Shown here one piece after another: positions 36,291 through 49,900 of a DNA stretch of 64,000 nt (position 1 is the stretch's first letter; every line of letters starts with the position of its first letter). A program made the position numbers and the translations under genes. The notes under the pieces are model-generated. The model was not told the DNA's origin, ran no database searches, and saw nothing but the letters and a program-made list of their open reading frames with translations. The stretch comes from Scenedesmus sp. ARA3. Lineage: Eukaryota; Chlorophyta; Chlorophyceae; Sphaeropleales; Scenedesmaceae. The stretch is taken from assembly GCA_004335835.1 (NCBI GenBank), contig RWJK01001606.1, forward strand, positions 1 to 64,000, given 5' to 3'.

Positions 36291-39200
36291 GTGAGTGCTT
36301 CTTGGCTCTCATCAGTTCGCAGCGCATGCCATATTCAAACCCTGGCGACCTCGATAGTGTGCCAATTCCCCAGCTGGGTGTTGCCTGCATCAGCCAGAGC
36401 GCTGCACCTAGTTCAAGCACGATTCATGCACGCAGCAGCTAGGAGTTTCAGCTGCCCTCAGCACCAAGCAGCTGTGTCAGCAGCACCAACACCGCTGGTA
36501 TCCTTGCCCACGCGCCGCAGCTTGATCAGTTGCTCATCATCGCGACCCCTTTCTGATTTACACGCCATTACCTGCCGACCCAAACTCATCGCCGGCCCCA
36601 GCCCTTCGCGCGCCAAGCAGCAGCTGTTCACCAACCACCTGCTACAACTCGTAGCCAGGCCGACCAGCAGCTCCAGCTTCGCCACCAGCGTCATTCCCAT
36701 GGCTGCCTATCAGCGCGACGAGGCTCTCGGCTGGGCTTACAACGCAGACAAGGAGACCACAACTGTGGCCAGCACCACCACTGCTGCACCCACCATCAAG
36801 TGGCCAAGCATGGATGAGACCACAGATGCCCTCACAGGCATGATCATTGCAAGCCCCAAAAAGCAGAGGACAGCAGCAGATGGTGTGGCAGTTGCTGGCT
36901 ACTCGCCGGAGCTGTCCAAGGCCCTCAAGTCTGTTGTCAAGATCTTCACCACTATGGCTAGGTGAGCTGTTGCTGCTGAGATGTGACTCATGAGCCAAGG
37001 CAGCAGCAGACCTACATCCTGCAAGATTGCAGCAAGATCATGCAAGATATGTGCACATGGGACCGTTTGGGGCGCTGCATGGCTATCGCATGGCGAGAAT
37101 TGGGCTTGCAGGACAACCTCGGAACTACATGTCAGGCTGACGGCTAGTGCCCTCAGGCCATGCATGTCAGACAACAACCTGCCACTTTTTGCTGCTGCTG
37201 TAATCCATGTACACCTGCGACTTGCTACAACACTGCAACAAAGCCTTGTGGTAGATAGCAAGTCGTGCTGTCACTGCCATGACACATCCAATCCTTCCCG
37301 CTCAACCACTCTGCTGCTGTTCCTGCTGCTGCCTCCTGCAGCCCCAACTTCTCCAGCCCCTGGCAGATGTGCCAGCAGACCAAGTGCACGGCCACAGGCT
37401 TTGTCATCGCGCCGCTGTCCAGCAGGCGCATCCTCACCAACGCGCACGCTGTGGCCAACCAGGTGGCAGTCAAGATTCGCAAGCACGGCAGCGCGCAGCG
37501 CTACACCGCACGCGTGCTGGCAGTGGGTCACGAGGTGAGTCACTATTGTAGTTCATTTGTCACTGTTGCTATTGCTGTGCTGTCTTGTCTGCTGTCTGAT
37601 GCTGCTGATGTACGCTCACTGCAAGCTGCTAGGATGGACACATTTGCTTGCAGGAAAGCGTCAGCATTGTGTCCTGTGTCACCCAGCCCCGTGCATGCTA
37701 TGCCCCCAGATTCCTGCGTGCTTTGCCTAGCTCAACCCGCACCCGCCTGCTCTCCGCTTCCCTGCTGCCCTCCCTCACCGCTTCACAGTGCGACATCGCC
37801 ATGCTGACTGTGGACGACGACGAGTTCTGGGCAGACATGGTGCCGCTGGAGATCAACGGGCTGCCGGCCATGCAGGAGAGCGTGATGGTGGTGGGCTTCC
37901 CCACGGGCGGCGACAACGTGTGCGTGACCAAGGGCGTCGTGTCACGCATTGACAGGTGCGCGGGCTTGCGCATGGTTATGTTGCTTCCTTGCTGCTGCTT
38001 GTGCATGTGCAGGCTGCCTGCCTGTGCGTGTGCATGCTGCCTGCTTGTGCATTTGCATGTGCATGCATCTGGGTGCTGCTGTGCACTTGTATTCTTACAT
38101 GTTGCTGCTGCTGTTGCTGCTGCTTGCAGGTCCACCTACAGCCACGGCCGCACCACGCTGCTGGCCATCCAGGTGGATGCAGCCATCAACAGCGGCAACA
38201 GCGGCGGCCCAGTCATCCTGGGAGACCACGTGGTGCGTTGGCTGACTGCCCTTGCTTGCAGAACTACTCCTGGTGTGGCCTGCGGCTTGTAGGAACATTG
38301 TTGCACTGTTCTCTGTTACTACAGCGACAACTATGTGGGGTTGCTAGGAAGTATGCAGAGTACTTCTAGAAGTAATACAAGCGATGCTCTGCTGACGCAT
38401 GTGTGCATGGCGCTTTCCTGCAGGTGGGCATTGCCTTCCAGTGCCTGACCAGCGGCGAGAACATCGGCTACATCATCCCCGTGCCAGTGATCAACCACTT
38501 CCTGGAGGACCTGGAGCGCCACGACGGCAAGTACACAGGTGGGTCCGTTTTGGGATGTAGGGCAGCACAAATGATGATGCTGCAGAGGGTTGCCCTGCAT
38601 ACGGTGATCCTGGAATGCTGGTCCTGCAAGCATTATTTTGCAAAGGGCGTTACTGCAAAGTCCGACCCTGCAGTGGCAGTCTGCACAGGATATCTGCAAC
38701 AGAGTGCCTGCACAGGCTTTCTACTGGTGTACACGCTGCTTCCCAGTGTTGCTGCATCAGAACATCTCTCGGCACTGCCTGACGCCTTGGTACCATCTGC
38801 TCTTGCGCCTGCCTGCAGGCTTCTGCGAGCTGGGCATCAGCTGGCAGTCGCTGGAGAACGAGGGCATGCGCGAGGTGCTGGGCATGCCCAAGGCGCTCAC
38901 GGGCGTGTTCATCACCAAGACGGAGCCGCTCTTCAACGCCAGCAGGTGGGAACGCAGCCGTGTCATGTATCATTAGCAAAGGAGGGTGGCTTTGTTTGCT
39001 CATGGGTGTTAGTACTATACATGTAGCTGCTCGCTTACCTGAGTAGTCCTTGCCTTGCTTGCCTGGCAGTGCTGTAGGCAGTGCTGACGCACTTGTACAC
39101 CCAATGCCGTCACTTCACCTCGCTTTGTGTGCCTGCTTGCTTGCCGCACTGCAGGCAGCTGCTGGCTGGCGATGTGCTCACGCACTTCAACGGCGTGCCC

Positions 39201-40953
39201 ATTGCTGATGATGGCACCTTCCTGTTCCGTGAGGCGGTGCGCATCAACTTTGGGCACCTGGTGTCGCAGGCCTTCAACGGCGACGTGGCCATGGTGAGTT
39301 GTGCTATGTTGATATGTGGTTTGTGGTGGTGCTGCTGCTGTGGTGCTTGCAGGACACTGCGCTGCATGGTGTTGCGCTCGGCAGGGGTGGGCAGAACACA
39401 GCACGTGCACGGCGCAGGGGCCTACGCTTGCCAGCAGCACAAGCATTGCTCTGTAGCCAAAGCTGCTGTTCGGCAGCTGTCGCGCCGCTTGTCTAAACAC
39501 AAACCTGCTGCATCAATGCCTGAACATGTGTTGTGTACTGCTGTTGTGTTGCGCTGCGCAGCTCAAGGTGTGGCGTGACGGGCAGCACGTGGAGCTGCCG
39601 GTGCAGCTGAGCACGCCGCACCAGCTGGTGCCTGTGCACAGCCACGACCTGAAGCCCCACTACTTCATCTACGGAGGTGAGGGAGAGGGCTGCGCACTGC
39701 TGCTGCTCGAGCACAGCACTATGCTTGTGATGTTTGTGCTTCATGCGCAAACTAGGGGCAGGTGCCTGCTAGTTGACACGAGCTGTGCGCGTGTTGTGCC
39801 TGACGTGTACGCCGCTGATGTGCTGGTACCTGTGTAGCATGGCAACTGCTAACCTTACTTGTATCGCTGCTATCTTGCCTCTCCCTGTCATTGCCGCAGG
39901 CCTGGTGTTCACGCCACTGACCTGCTGGTACCTGCGCAGCGTGTACGGCGCGGACTGGTCCTGCAAGGCGCCCATCAAGCTGGTGGAGAAGGCCTTTGCT
40001 GCCAGCAAGCGCGACTCACAAGAGGAGGTGGTGGTGCTGAGCAAGGTGAGGAGCGAACGTAACACGAAAGTGTGCTGCAGATGCTTTGTCTTTGCCTGGG
40101 TCACAGTTACTTTGTGCGCATGCTGTTTCAATGACCTTGCGGCCAGCAAGCGCGACTCACAGGAAGAGGTGGTGGTGCCGAGCAAGGTGAGGTGAGTGAC
40201 TATCTGATGCTTTGTTGCCTGTTGTAAGGTTGTTGTTCATGCTGCTGTACGACCATCCTGTTTTGCGGCAGCTAGCATGTCTGGCGTTCTTCAAACAGGA
40301 CAGCCTCCTTCAACGGCTCTGTGAAGAAAAATGCTGAGATGCTGACGTGCGTGGTTGCTGCTGCCCTGCTGCTGCTGCCTTCAGGTGCTTGCGGCTGACA
40401 TCAACAGCGGCTACCAGGACACCGGCAACATCCAGGTGCTCAAGGTCAACGGGCAGCGCGTGGTCAACCTGGCACACCTGGCGCACCTGGTGTCCACCTG
40501 CAGCGACAAGTTTGTGCGCTTCGACCTGGAGTGGAACAAGGTGGGCGTCTTGGTTTCGTAGTTATTTGGGTTGCAGCTGCAGCTGTGATCATGGTGAGAT
40601 ATGACGCGTGAGACCAGTGTGCTTGTGGGATGGCTGTGCTTGCACTTGTTTCCGCTGTGTCATGTTGATGTTTGCTCAGGGCGCTGCTAACTTCGCCGCT
40701 GCTGTTATTATGTTACTATCCACCAACGCAGGTCATCTACATCGCGCACGACAAGGCCACCAAGATGCTGCCAGACATCCTGGAGCAGAACAGCATCCCT
40801 GCAGCGCACTCCAAGGGGCTGCTGGACATGCCGCACCCAGGCAACAGCCCGCAGCAGCAGCAGGACTCCTCCATGCAGGTGGACGGCGGCAGCAGCGACA
40901 GCGAGGTCAGCTCAGATGAGGACGCTGCTGTTGTGGCGGCATCCAAGCTGTGA
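36291..40953 (+). CDS. Deg/HtrA-type serine protease with PDZ domains (DEG9-like)
   Basis: ATP-independent serine endoprotease. Eleven exons: 36291-36961, 37342-37534, 37789-37955, 38130-38232, 38424-38538, 38819-38945, 39155-39293, 39562-39676, 39900-40045, 40385-40540 and 40732-40953; the 2154-bp sum is in phase (717 residues). The trypsin-like core has all three catalytic residues: His about 259 in RILTNAHAV, Asp about 290 in CDIAML, and Ser about 368 in NSGNSGGPV. The PDZ region follows ([33 protein letters not shown]), then the second PDZ-like part and long C-terminal extension ([31 protein letters not shown]) typical of plant DEG9/DEG10 proteins. The tail is Ser/Asp-rich. The N-terminus up to about residue 140 is Ser/Ala/Arg-rich and could be a plastid or mitochondrial targeting signal; a Met before [10 protein letters not shown] (about 36699) is an alternative, untargeted start. 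Confidence 0.94.
40138..40195 (+). repeat. exon shadow: copy of Deg exon 9 end with donor
   Basis: Copies the last ~50 bp of exon 39900-40045 ([16 protein letters not shown]) and its GTGAG donor, with a few changes, 150 bp downstream in the intron. If used, it would extend the protein with a second [13 protein letters not shown] segment. Confidence 0.9.
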
Positions 40954-43480
40954 GCTGCGCGGCTGTGTGCGCTTGTGGTGAACTTGAGGGAGGCTGTGGT
41001 GACACAGCAGCAATGGTTTGATTACAAGAGTGTGGAGAGGGACCTGTCGCTGCGCGGCTGCAAAGTGCGCATGCGCGGCATTGATCTGTGCTATGAGACA
41101 TGGCGACAGCTACTGATCTGGTTTGTGTAGCCAACTTTGCATTGAGATAATTTTGTGAAGGCCGTTGCCATTGAGGGCAGCAGCACGGGACGTGCTGGAT
41201 GGGTGTGCTGCTGTGCAGCACCTGCCTGCCACAATCTGTGGTGAAAGATAATAGTGTATCAATCCCAGCGGGTTGAAAACCACACAGTGAGACTGTTTGC
41301 TCAGCAGCACAACAAGGTATGCAGCTGGCACCTCTTTGATATGCAATGAATCATCTTGCATGATGGTGTATTGGAGCGCGGTGAGCACATGTTGCCCGGA
41401 GCGCATGTACATTCGGTTTTGTTCTTTGCATTGCTCTGTCCTGGACTTGTCTGATAGCTAGTGACCCAGGAAATCCTCACACAAGCACTTGTTTTCCTAG
41501 CACGCATAGCACACAACTAGTGTGGTGCTGTTCTGTTTCTGCGCTCGCCGTTGTGCGGCCTTCAGACCTTTGTATCAACCGTTTGTAGACCATGCACACA
41601 CACTAGCCAAATGGAGTAGTGTGCTCTTTTCATGGTCTGCCAACTTACATCTACTTGTTACTGCCTGCACGGCTGTCTGCAGTTCACCCTACATGTACTT
41701 TAGGCAAATGGCTAATGTCCACAAATAGCAATGTATATGCTGCTGAACTCTTGTTTGCGTCGGCACAATATGCAGTGAGCAGCAGGCTATTGGCAAATGT
41801 GCCAGCAAGTATGTAGTCTGATTGATGATGATGCGTGTGCTTTCTAAGGCAGGTTGATAGTACAGCGCTCCAGCAGGCTGGAGCTGCTTTGCTGCATTCC
41901 TCTTGCTCTTGTCTTTATCCTGCAGTGTTGAGGTTTGAAATGCACTGGTCCAGTGCAGCTGCAGTCAGCTTTGGTAACGATTCTTTTTTTGAGGTGACTG
42001 GACCAGCTGTTCGGCATGTGTACACCATTTGCTCAAGGCATGATGGCCTTGTGTGGGCGACGGTGGGGGTTTGACGATCTTTCTTGGTGAGCTACAGGCA
42101 CAAACAGCTGCTATGCTGGGCGACGATGCAAGCTGGTAATGCGCTGGCCTTGCCTCTCGTGGATTGCATTGCATTGTTTACGCGCCAGGACACATGATTG
42201 TGGTAGCTGCTTTTGGGATGCTTCGTGTTTTGCAGTACATGTTTGTGTACTGCATCCCCCTACCTGCAGCCTACCATCGTATGGAGGCGAGTCGGTGCTT
42301 TGTCATATGCAATGTTGTTGTGCTAACCATGTGCAGATGACATTGCGATTTGCATTGCACATCATCTGGATGCAGGCCGGCACTCTTTTGTTTCTGCCAA
42401 CATGTTGTTTGTCATGTCATTGTGCACACCATCCTGTAGTCTACCATAGACATAGTGTGACGGCGTGCTTTGCAGGTCCTCCGCTCAGTGTTGAAGGGGG
42501 CGACAGCACTGGTGCCGTTGCCCTTGCGGGTGATGCCTGGATAAGTTTGCTGTGAACTTTCTTTGTGCGTTACGCCAAGGTGTAATACGTGGGCTTCCGT
42601 CACTGACTGCTTTCTGGCGGCGGCAGCAGCAGCGACAGCAATGCAACCTTGGCCAGTCAGTGGGTCATCGCCAGCAGTGGGAGCTTATTGTAATTTGTGG
42701 CATGACCAGTACGATAAGGCTTGCTGCCGCTGCACGTTATAACCCTTATATGCTGCAGGTGGCTGTTGGTTTATTCAGTCGTTACTGCAGCAGTCAAGTT
42801 GCAGCAAATTCGGCAGTCACGACTGTCACATGCTGCTTACATGTGTCGAATGTGTGATGATGGTAAAGGATGATGAACTCCAGGCGATTAAAGAACTACG
42901 AGGAAAGCCGGGAGCCCTTGTTGCCCGGCAGCAGCACGTGCAGTTCCGCAGAGAACTTCATCGCGCATGGGCTTGCCGTGTTGACATCGGTGCTACTACC
43001 TTCCCCGCATATCATTTCATATATTAATTGGATGTCTCATGTTTTCAACTCAACCTTAGCGTCTTACGACCACCTGAGATGTTACGATGCCATTTGTTTC
43101 TAGTCGTTTTGCAACGCAGGCGATCGGACGTACAGCGGTCCCACAGATTTAATTTAATAATTATCCATGTTTAACTTTTCTAGGCATTTGCTTCAGTGCT
43201 AGCATTGTGGCAGGCATAATGAATTTGACACCAGCATTTGCTAATGACGAAAAGTGTTACGCGGCTTCCTTAATGTATATGTTGCCGTTCGCGCTCATGG
43301 CATGCATACTGTATGCAGCCTCTCTCTTGCAAACCGCTTAGTGCTGTTTCCTCTTGCACTTCTCCGGAAGTGCTGTGTCTGCTGAACAGGCTGCACGCAT
43401 TGGCAGTCTAGCCGTAATCAATTCTTCGAACCACCTCCCTACGCCACTTAAACGCCGCAGAGTCCTTGTTGTACACCAAC
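40954..43480. other. intergenic stretch between Deg and cupin genes
   Basis: No coding signal. It should hold the 3' region of the Deg gene and the promoter of the cupin gene. From about 43.0 kb the sequence becomes more AT-rich (for example around 43150-43270), which may mark the cupin promoter. Confidence 0.45.
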
Positions 43481-45107
43481 ATGGGCAGGTCATCAATTCT
43501 GTGCTACGTAGCGGTGCTGCTGCTCTCGCTGCACGGCTTACCCACGCCTTCCAATGCCGATGAGTTCACCGATACGCGAGTAACTATTCAGATCAACGTC
43601 GATAACCGCGGCAAGTGGTGCTCGCGGCATTTCGGCAAGCCTCACAAGCCCTGCACCGGGGTGTTCAACCTACGCCTGCCTCGTTTCCTGCCCACCAACG
43701 AGACCCGGGGCAACGTCTTCAGGCGCACCTGGAAGGACACTGTAAGTTCCTTGTTTTTGCTGCGTATAGAGCATGCCGTTGCTGACACGAGCCCTCCCCC
43801 TGTCACTCCTTGCTGCTGCTGTTCCCCAACGCCATGGCTTCTGACCTTGCTTTGCTCTTTATATTCTGCTGCAGTGCGGCTTGTTCGACATCCTGGTGGG
43901 TCAGTACCTCGGCGCAGGCGAGGGGCCCCCACCCCACGTGCACTACGCAGATGAGGTGAGAGAGAGTGCGCTGCTGCCCTGTCCAGTGTTTTGTTGTTTA
44001 CACAGCTGGCATTTCTTGAGCCTGTTTAAAGCTACTGTACTTGAAACCAGCGTTGCTGCTACCCAAAATGAAGTTCTCGTCATTGCAGAGGCAGAAAATT
44101 GGCAGGGCCACATGTGAATACTCCAGTGCGGTGACTGTAACACTCCTGTGCTGTACAGCACATGTGCAGCTAACAGCTTTAGTACTGCATGCACAACCAA
44201 ATGCATGCGTACCTACAGTCTCCCACACGTTGCAGCTCCCACACTCACCCCTCAACCACACCCTTCTCTGCTGCCTGCTTTACCTTTGCAGGAGTGGTTC
44301 TTCCCATGGGGTGAGGGCAGCGTGCGCATGTACGCTGGCCAGAAGAGCATCAAGTACCTACCCGGCCAGGTGCCAGGCTTCAACGCCCCCATCACTGTGC
44401 CCGGCTCCGCCTCCATCAAGAAAGGAGACATCCTGTACAGCCCTGTGGGGGTGGTGCACTGGTTCTCGGCTGAGGACAAGGGAGTGTACAACTTCATCCA
44501 GGTCCACGCATACGGTGAGCCTTGCACACTTGAGTTTCATAACCTTGTGTCAGGTAGAGGGTCTGGAGCCCAGGGGCGCCGCCCCTGGCCCCACACACCT
44601 TCTTAGCCTTACCCGCCAGCTACGCTATGCCCAGATTTGTTGCTGCTGGTGGCTACCGCGTCGTACCTTAATAATGCGACTGCACACACTGCCACCCACA
44701 CTGCTGCTGCTGCTGCTGCTGCTGCGTTGTTGTGCTGCCACGCTCCGACCTGCAGGCTACGCTATGCCAAAGATCATTGCCGCTGGCGGCAATCCCGAGA
44801 TCTTCAATGATGACCGCAGGTTCCTGGAGTACACAGGTGGGTGGCGGTGCTTCAGGATGTGACGTGCTGCCCTATTTTGTTGCTAGCTGCGTTAACTGCG
44901 CTGCGCTGCGGTGTGCTGTGCGGTGTTGTGTTGGGCTATTGCTATTATGTGCTGTGTTAGTCTGTGCTGTTCTGCGCCGTGCTGCGCTGTTCTGCATTGT
45001 GCTGTGCTGCGGTGTGATGTGCTCTGTCATGCTGTGCAGTGCGGCGCTTTGCAGTTCGGGCTGAGCTGGGTCATAATACCCCTTTCCTAACACTTCTGCT
45101 ACTCACT

Positions 45108-45144
<37 letters not shown>

Positions 45145-45337
45145 AGGGCTGTGGGGCATCCCCCATGACAAGTCAGGCAAGATGGTTGGCATGAAGCCAC
45201 TGACCAGCAACACTGAGTGGCCCCCAGTTGAGGGGACCTACCGCTCTGCTACTGGCCCAGTGAAGCTGTTTGACCCTGACCTCAAGCGCCTGCAGAAGAT
45301 GTTTGATGACTCTGAGCGCTGCTACCCCCGCAAATAA
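43481..45337 (+). CDS. secreted cupin-domain protein
   Basis: Five exons (43481-43741, 43875-43955, 44292-44514, 44756-44836, 45147-45337) give a 278-residue protein in phase. The N-terminus is a signal peptide (ILCYVAVLLLSLHG, then PTPSNADE). The cupin fold is clear: motif 1 is GPPPHVHYADEEWFF (two His and a Glu as metal ligands) continuing to a Gly, with the last residues crossing an exon junction; motif 2 is GDILYSPVGVVHWF with the third His. Such small cupins bind a metal ion and may be dioxygenases or binding proteins; I cannot tell the substrate. The rest (IPHDKSGKMVGMKPLT, ending CYPRK) is soluble. Secretion points to a vacuolar or extracellular role. The start is the Met immediately before the signal peptide; another in-frame Met lies 15 bp upstream. 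Confidence 0.88.
44617..44660 (+). repeat. exon shadow: diverged copy of cupin exon 4 start
   Basis: The segment (cagctacgctatgccc...) resembles the first ~40 bp of the exon at 44756 (gctacgctatgccaaag). It is one of the more diverged copies and lacks a clear reading extension. A (CTG)n tract at 44701-44723 separates it from the exon. Confidence 0.65.
45107..45143 (+). repeat. (CTG)n tract ending at a 3' splice site
   Basis: About twelve CTG triplets run directly into the CAG acceptor of the last cupin exon at 45147, with no other pyrimidine tract between. Confidence 0.9.
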
Positions 45338-46966
45338 GCTTCAAACGTTGAGGCTACACTTGAACAGCATGCCTTGGCAAGGCTAGGCAAATGATGCTGG
45401 TGCTGGAAAGGTAGCAACACAGATCATCGTCGTGTTCAGTGCTTCAATTCAGCTTGTCCTACAAGCATGCACGCACTGGCTGCCGGTACAGTTTGCGGTT
45501 TTATTATTGTACTGCAATGAGGATGCGAAATGAGTCGACTGCTGGTGGCGCAGTCAGGTTGACCCTCTGACAAAGTTGGCTTTCTTACACTGCGGGGCCT
45601 GTGCCTATGTGCTGTGTAGCCAGCGGTGTGCGGTGATGGTCAGAGGCTGGATGCGCCTGTGACTTTCAATTGTTGTGCCTGCCGGCCGCCGGCAGCGGCT
45701 GCAACAACTGAGTGCATTGCATTAGCACACTGTCTTCACCTGGCTTTGCTAATGCTAAGATAATGATAACGCTGTGACGAGTTGGCATCTGCCCAGCAAT
45801 GCACACATATGTGTTTGGTGGCATCTGCTGACTTGACTATAGCAACACTTTTTGACTAGTCCCTTTGGCCATTGGCTTATATGCATGGCGCTCTTGTGGG
45901 GGTGTTCCTTGTGCCACAGCCACAGCCGTGCCTCGAGGCAGTGCTGCCAGTACTACTGGCAACGCGGCTTGTCGGCGACTGCAACATTTGATCCTTCTTG
46001 ATGTGATTATGATAGTGATACTCTGGTCGTTTAGCTAACACGCTACAGTGCAGGTTGCACGCCTGGCGGCGGCATCAGCACTGACGCGCTTGTTTTGCAC
46101 GCTGCTCACTCTGGGTGAAGTCATGCCGGCGGCACTTGCGTTTGTTAGCCAGAAAGCTGGATGTTGAGGCTTAGCGGAATGGATCCAAACTGCGTCATGA
46201 GGTGCTTCACAGCAGGATATCTAGCAGATCTATCGTGGTGCTCCTGTTGTCAGTGCATGCATCACCCCCTGAACTGCACTTGTGGCACATACAGCACGCA
46301 ACAACCACCTTGCCCAAACACCAACTTTCTGTTGACACACATGCAGCACTTGTCATATGGTATGCATACCACCAGGCGTGCTTGGACGTTGGTTTGGCAG
46401 TCACTGCCACGGTGGTGTGAGCCGCAGAGTGGCTGCCTGCTGCCAGAATGTGGTATGACTGGGATTGACCATGCAGCCTTCCTCTGTTACTTAATCCATA
46501 CTGGCAAACCTGAGCACATACGAGCCAACTATACGTCAGTTACAATTGATAATTATGCACCAAACAACTCCATTGCATGCTTGAAATGGCACCCCACGCT
46601 GCTTCTTACGGGGTTTTAGTTTGTGGGGTTGCCAGTGGTAACTCGTGTAACGTATATGCTATTGGCATCCACAATCCCCAGCAAGTGTGGTGCAGCTGGT
46701 TGCAACAGCCCACACTGCAGCACCTGGCCAGGTGCACCACACTGCAGCACCTGGCCACCAGCTGGTTGCAACAGCCCACACTGCAGCCCTGCCTGATGCT
46801 GCACTTGTCAGGCTCCGCTCGTACTGCTGCCGGGATTGCTGGCACAACAAATTCCGTGTTTACATCCGCAGCTCTCTACAATGATGCTGCCGTGCAAGCT
46901 TGCAAGCTGTTGTTGTCACCACAGTCCGGTTGCAATTGCCATCAGAGGTTGGGCCCCAGGCCAGCC
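45338..46966. other. convergent intergenic region
   Basis: Between the cupin gene (+) and the DNAAF5 gene (-). No coding signal. It contains a local imperfect repeat at 46690-46795 in which cagctggttgcaacagccca and actgcagcacctggccac blocks each occur twice in mixed order. Confidence 0.5.
46860..46864 (-). terminator. candidate TGTAA poly(A) signal for DNAAF5 gene
   Basis: TGTAA on the minus strand about 105 bp past the stop codon. A second candidate lies at about 46541. Weak evidence alone. Confidence 0.3.
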
Positions 46967-49900
46967 TCAAGGCGCAAGCTTGCGCAACACAGCTGCAGCT
47001 GCTGCCTGCACCTCAGCATCAGCATCGTCCAAGGCAGCAGTAAGGGCCTGCACAAGTGCTGTTGAGGCCTCAGCAGCTGGTGCTGCGCTGCTGCTGCTGC
47101 TGCAGCTGATGGTCTGCATGGCCTGTCCAGGCACCACATCGAGCATAGTTCCCAACACATGACAGGCCTGCACCCAAGAAGCAGAGAAGAGCAGGACATA
47201 CTCGCTGCTCCGAAGCCGCGATCAAAGCGCAATGGTTGTGCTTGCAAGTACAGCAGTGCACACCAAGTGGACGCTGCCAACCCACACGCATGTGACGCGT
47301 GCTTCCCGTACTGCAGCAATATCCAGCTTGCAAGGACATGCAGCATGGGCGTTGGGCGCTTGATTTGCCACTTGGCAAGCACTGCTGGCGCATTCGCAGC
47401 CTGTCTTGTGCACAGTAGCAAGATGACGTAACGTAGCGTCATAACACACTGTACTACGCCATCGGCAGGTAACAGCTGCATGTAACGTCTGTTGTACATG
47501 CACACTGTAGGCAGCTGCCGCTCACCTCTAACCGCACAGTCAGATCTGGACTCTTCAGCAGCAGGCAGACCGGTTCAAACAGGGCGCAGAGCTGCTCAAC
47601 AACAGGCACCTCTGCTGCTCCTGGAGCCGTATGCTGCTGCTGCTGCTGCTGCTGCTGCTTGTTGGTGCCATCGTGGCCCGTGCTTGCAGCTTCTGCTGCA
47701 GCCACTCGCAGCAGCCCCCGCTGCATTGCTATTTGCAGCGCCCGCAGCCCTGCCATAGCTGATAAGCTGCGGGCACTGCCCAGCAGAGCTGGCACAGCAG
47801 CAGCCAGCAGCTGCTGCAGCACCTGAGGCGTAAACGCTGCTGCTGGCCAGGTCAGCATGCAGCAGTCCAGCGTGGCATGCAGCAAGCGCATGTTTGGTGG
47901 CGTCTGCTGCTGCTGCTGCTTGCTGCAGCACTGCTCTGCCCTTGCTAGCATGTCCAGCAGCTCCAGCAGGTGTGACGGCTGACATGCTGCTGCAGCTACT
48001 GCTGTAGCAAAGGCCCCAAGTTGCTGCTGCTGCTGCTGCTGCCGCGGCAGCGGCTGTTCTACACTGGGTGTGCTGCATGCGCTGCCACAATGTGCGGCCA
48101 TGCTGTTGCTGGCACTGCCAGAGAGCAGGCTGCTAGCTGCTGGCAGTGTGGATTGCAGCTGCTGGTCTGCGAGCAGCTGCCTGTTGCCTATGTAGCGCCC
48201 CTGTCCTGCTGCTGTCAGCACCCACGCACAGCTGCTGGGCAGCAGCAGCCTGCACGCTGCTGCTACTGCTGTGGAAGAGTCCAGGTCCATAGCGGTGCAC
48301 ATCTGCAGCAGCGAGACAGTGACAGATACACAGCACTTGCACTCATCGCTCGTCAAGTGCAATGCCAGCAGGGCACTGCTGTGACTTCAGCGAACCCTTT
48401 CTAAACAGCAGTGGGCCTGTCTTGATTTGGCCTGGCTTGAATGCACGGCATCCCAAAACACATCATTTCCTCAAGTCAAGTACTGATGCCGTACCTGTTC
48501 CAACAGCTGGCTCCTGCAGCTCGCCAACAGGTCGTCTGTGGTGCCATAGCCAGCCGCTGCAGCCAAGGATGCAAGCATGTGCTCTGCATGCTGCTGGCTG
48601 CTGCTGGCTGGTTCATCGCTGCATTGTAGAGGCGCGGCAAGGCATGCAACAACAGCACCTAGCTGAAGCACCAGCTGTACGAGCGCTGGCACCAGCTGCT
48701 GCTGCTGCTGTGGCTGTAGCTGCTGCTCTTGTGTGTCACTTTCATGCTCTTGCTCCTCTGCCAGCAGCTGCTGCAGCACCCCAGGAACCAGCAGCGGCTG
48801 CAGCGCTGCTGTTGCTGTTGCATTCACGTGGCTGTCCTGGCTGCCAGCGATGCTTGGGTCAGCCAGCAGCCTCAGCAGCTGCTGTGCGTGGCCTTTGAGA
48901 CGCCCCACGGGCCCTGCGCCCCTGCATGCATGGCAGCAGCACAGCACTAAAGTCATGTCTGCCACAGCTGATGTGCATCAATATCTGTTCCAGATGCATG
49001 CTGTGCATGTCTAGCCAGAAACGATCCTACAGCTGTCGGCCTTGCAGTGGCCTCACATTGCTGCAGGGCATGATGGCACATCAGAGACCCAGCCTGCCAC
49101 AACCATGCGCCGCCATGCACGTTTCAACAAAGAGGTTCCAAGCGTACCTAAGGACAGCGCCAAGCACCAGCAGCACGTCTGCTTGCTTCTTTGCCTCTGC
49201 TGATGCATCCAGAGCCCTGGGCTCCAGCAGCTCCAGCAGCAGCTGCAAGCTGCAGTGGCAGCCCAGCAGAGCTGCACAGTCTGCCACTGCCGGCCCAGCA
49301 TCTTCATCACGGATAGAGGCACACAGCGCAGGTAGCAGCACCTGCAGCAGCACAGCTACACATGAGCATGCTGCACACTGCTCCAGCACGCACCCTGAGG
49401 TATCTCTGCTTGCATACATGATTCCGTGTTCTTGGGCTGCTGTTTGCGGCAGACATCATGTTCTTGAATGCTCCGGCATGCATTGCATGTGCTGCTGCAA
49501 AGGCTTCAGCACCAGTCACTTGTATGCACTGCTGCCAGGCCAGTACCTAATTGCAGTACAACCAGACATGCAGTGTCACTGCGGCCGCGTGATGGTGCTA
49601 AGCCACACACACCTGCAGGTGCCGCTCTGCCGCTGACTCAGCCAGCACTAGGTTGACCCTCAGCAGGCTTGCTGACATGGCTCGAGGGCCAGACTGCCAG
49701 CTGGATAGCTCAGCACACAGCGCGTGCAGCGCCACACTGAAGTTGTTACTAACAACCAGCCGGCTGCCGATCCTTGGGCGCTGGGTGAATGGCCCAGGCA
49801 CAGGGAAGACAGCTGCTGCTGCATTGGGCTCCTCGTCGCTGCATGTGCTTTGATCAGCCGCCGCCGCTGCTGTTGCTGCGTTGTACACGACAGTGCCCTG

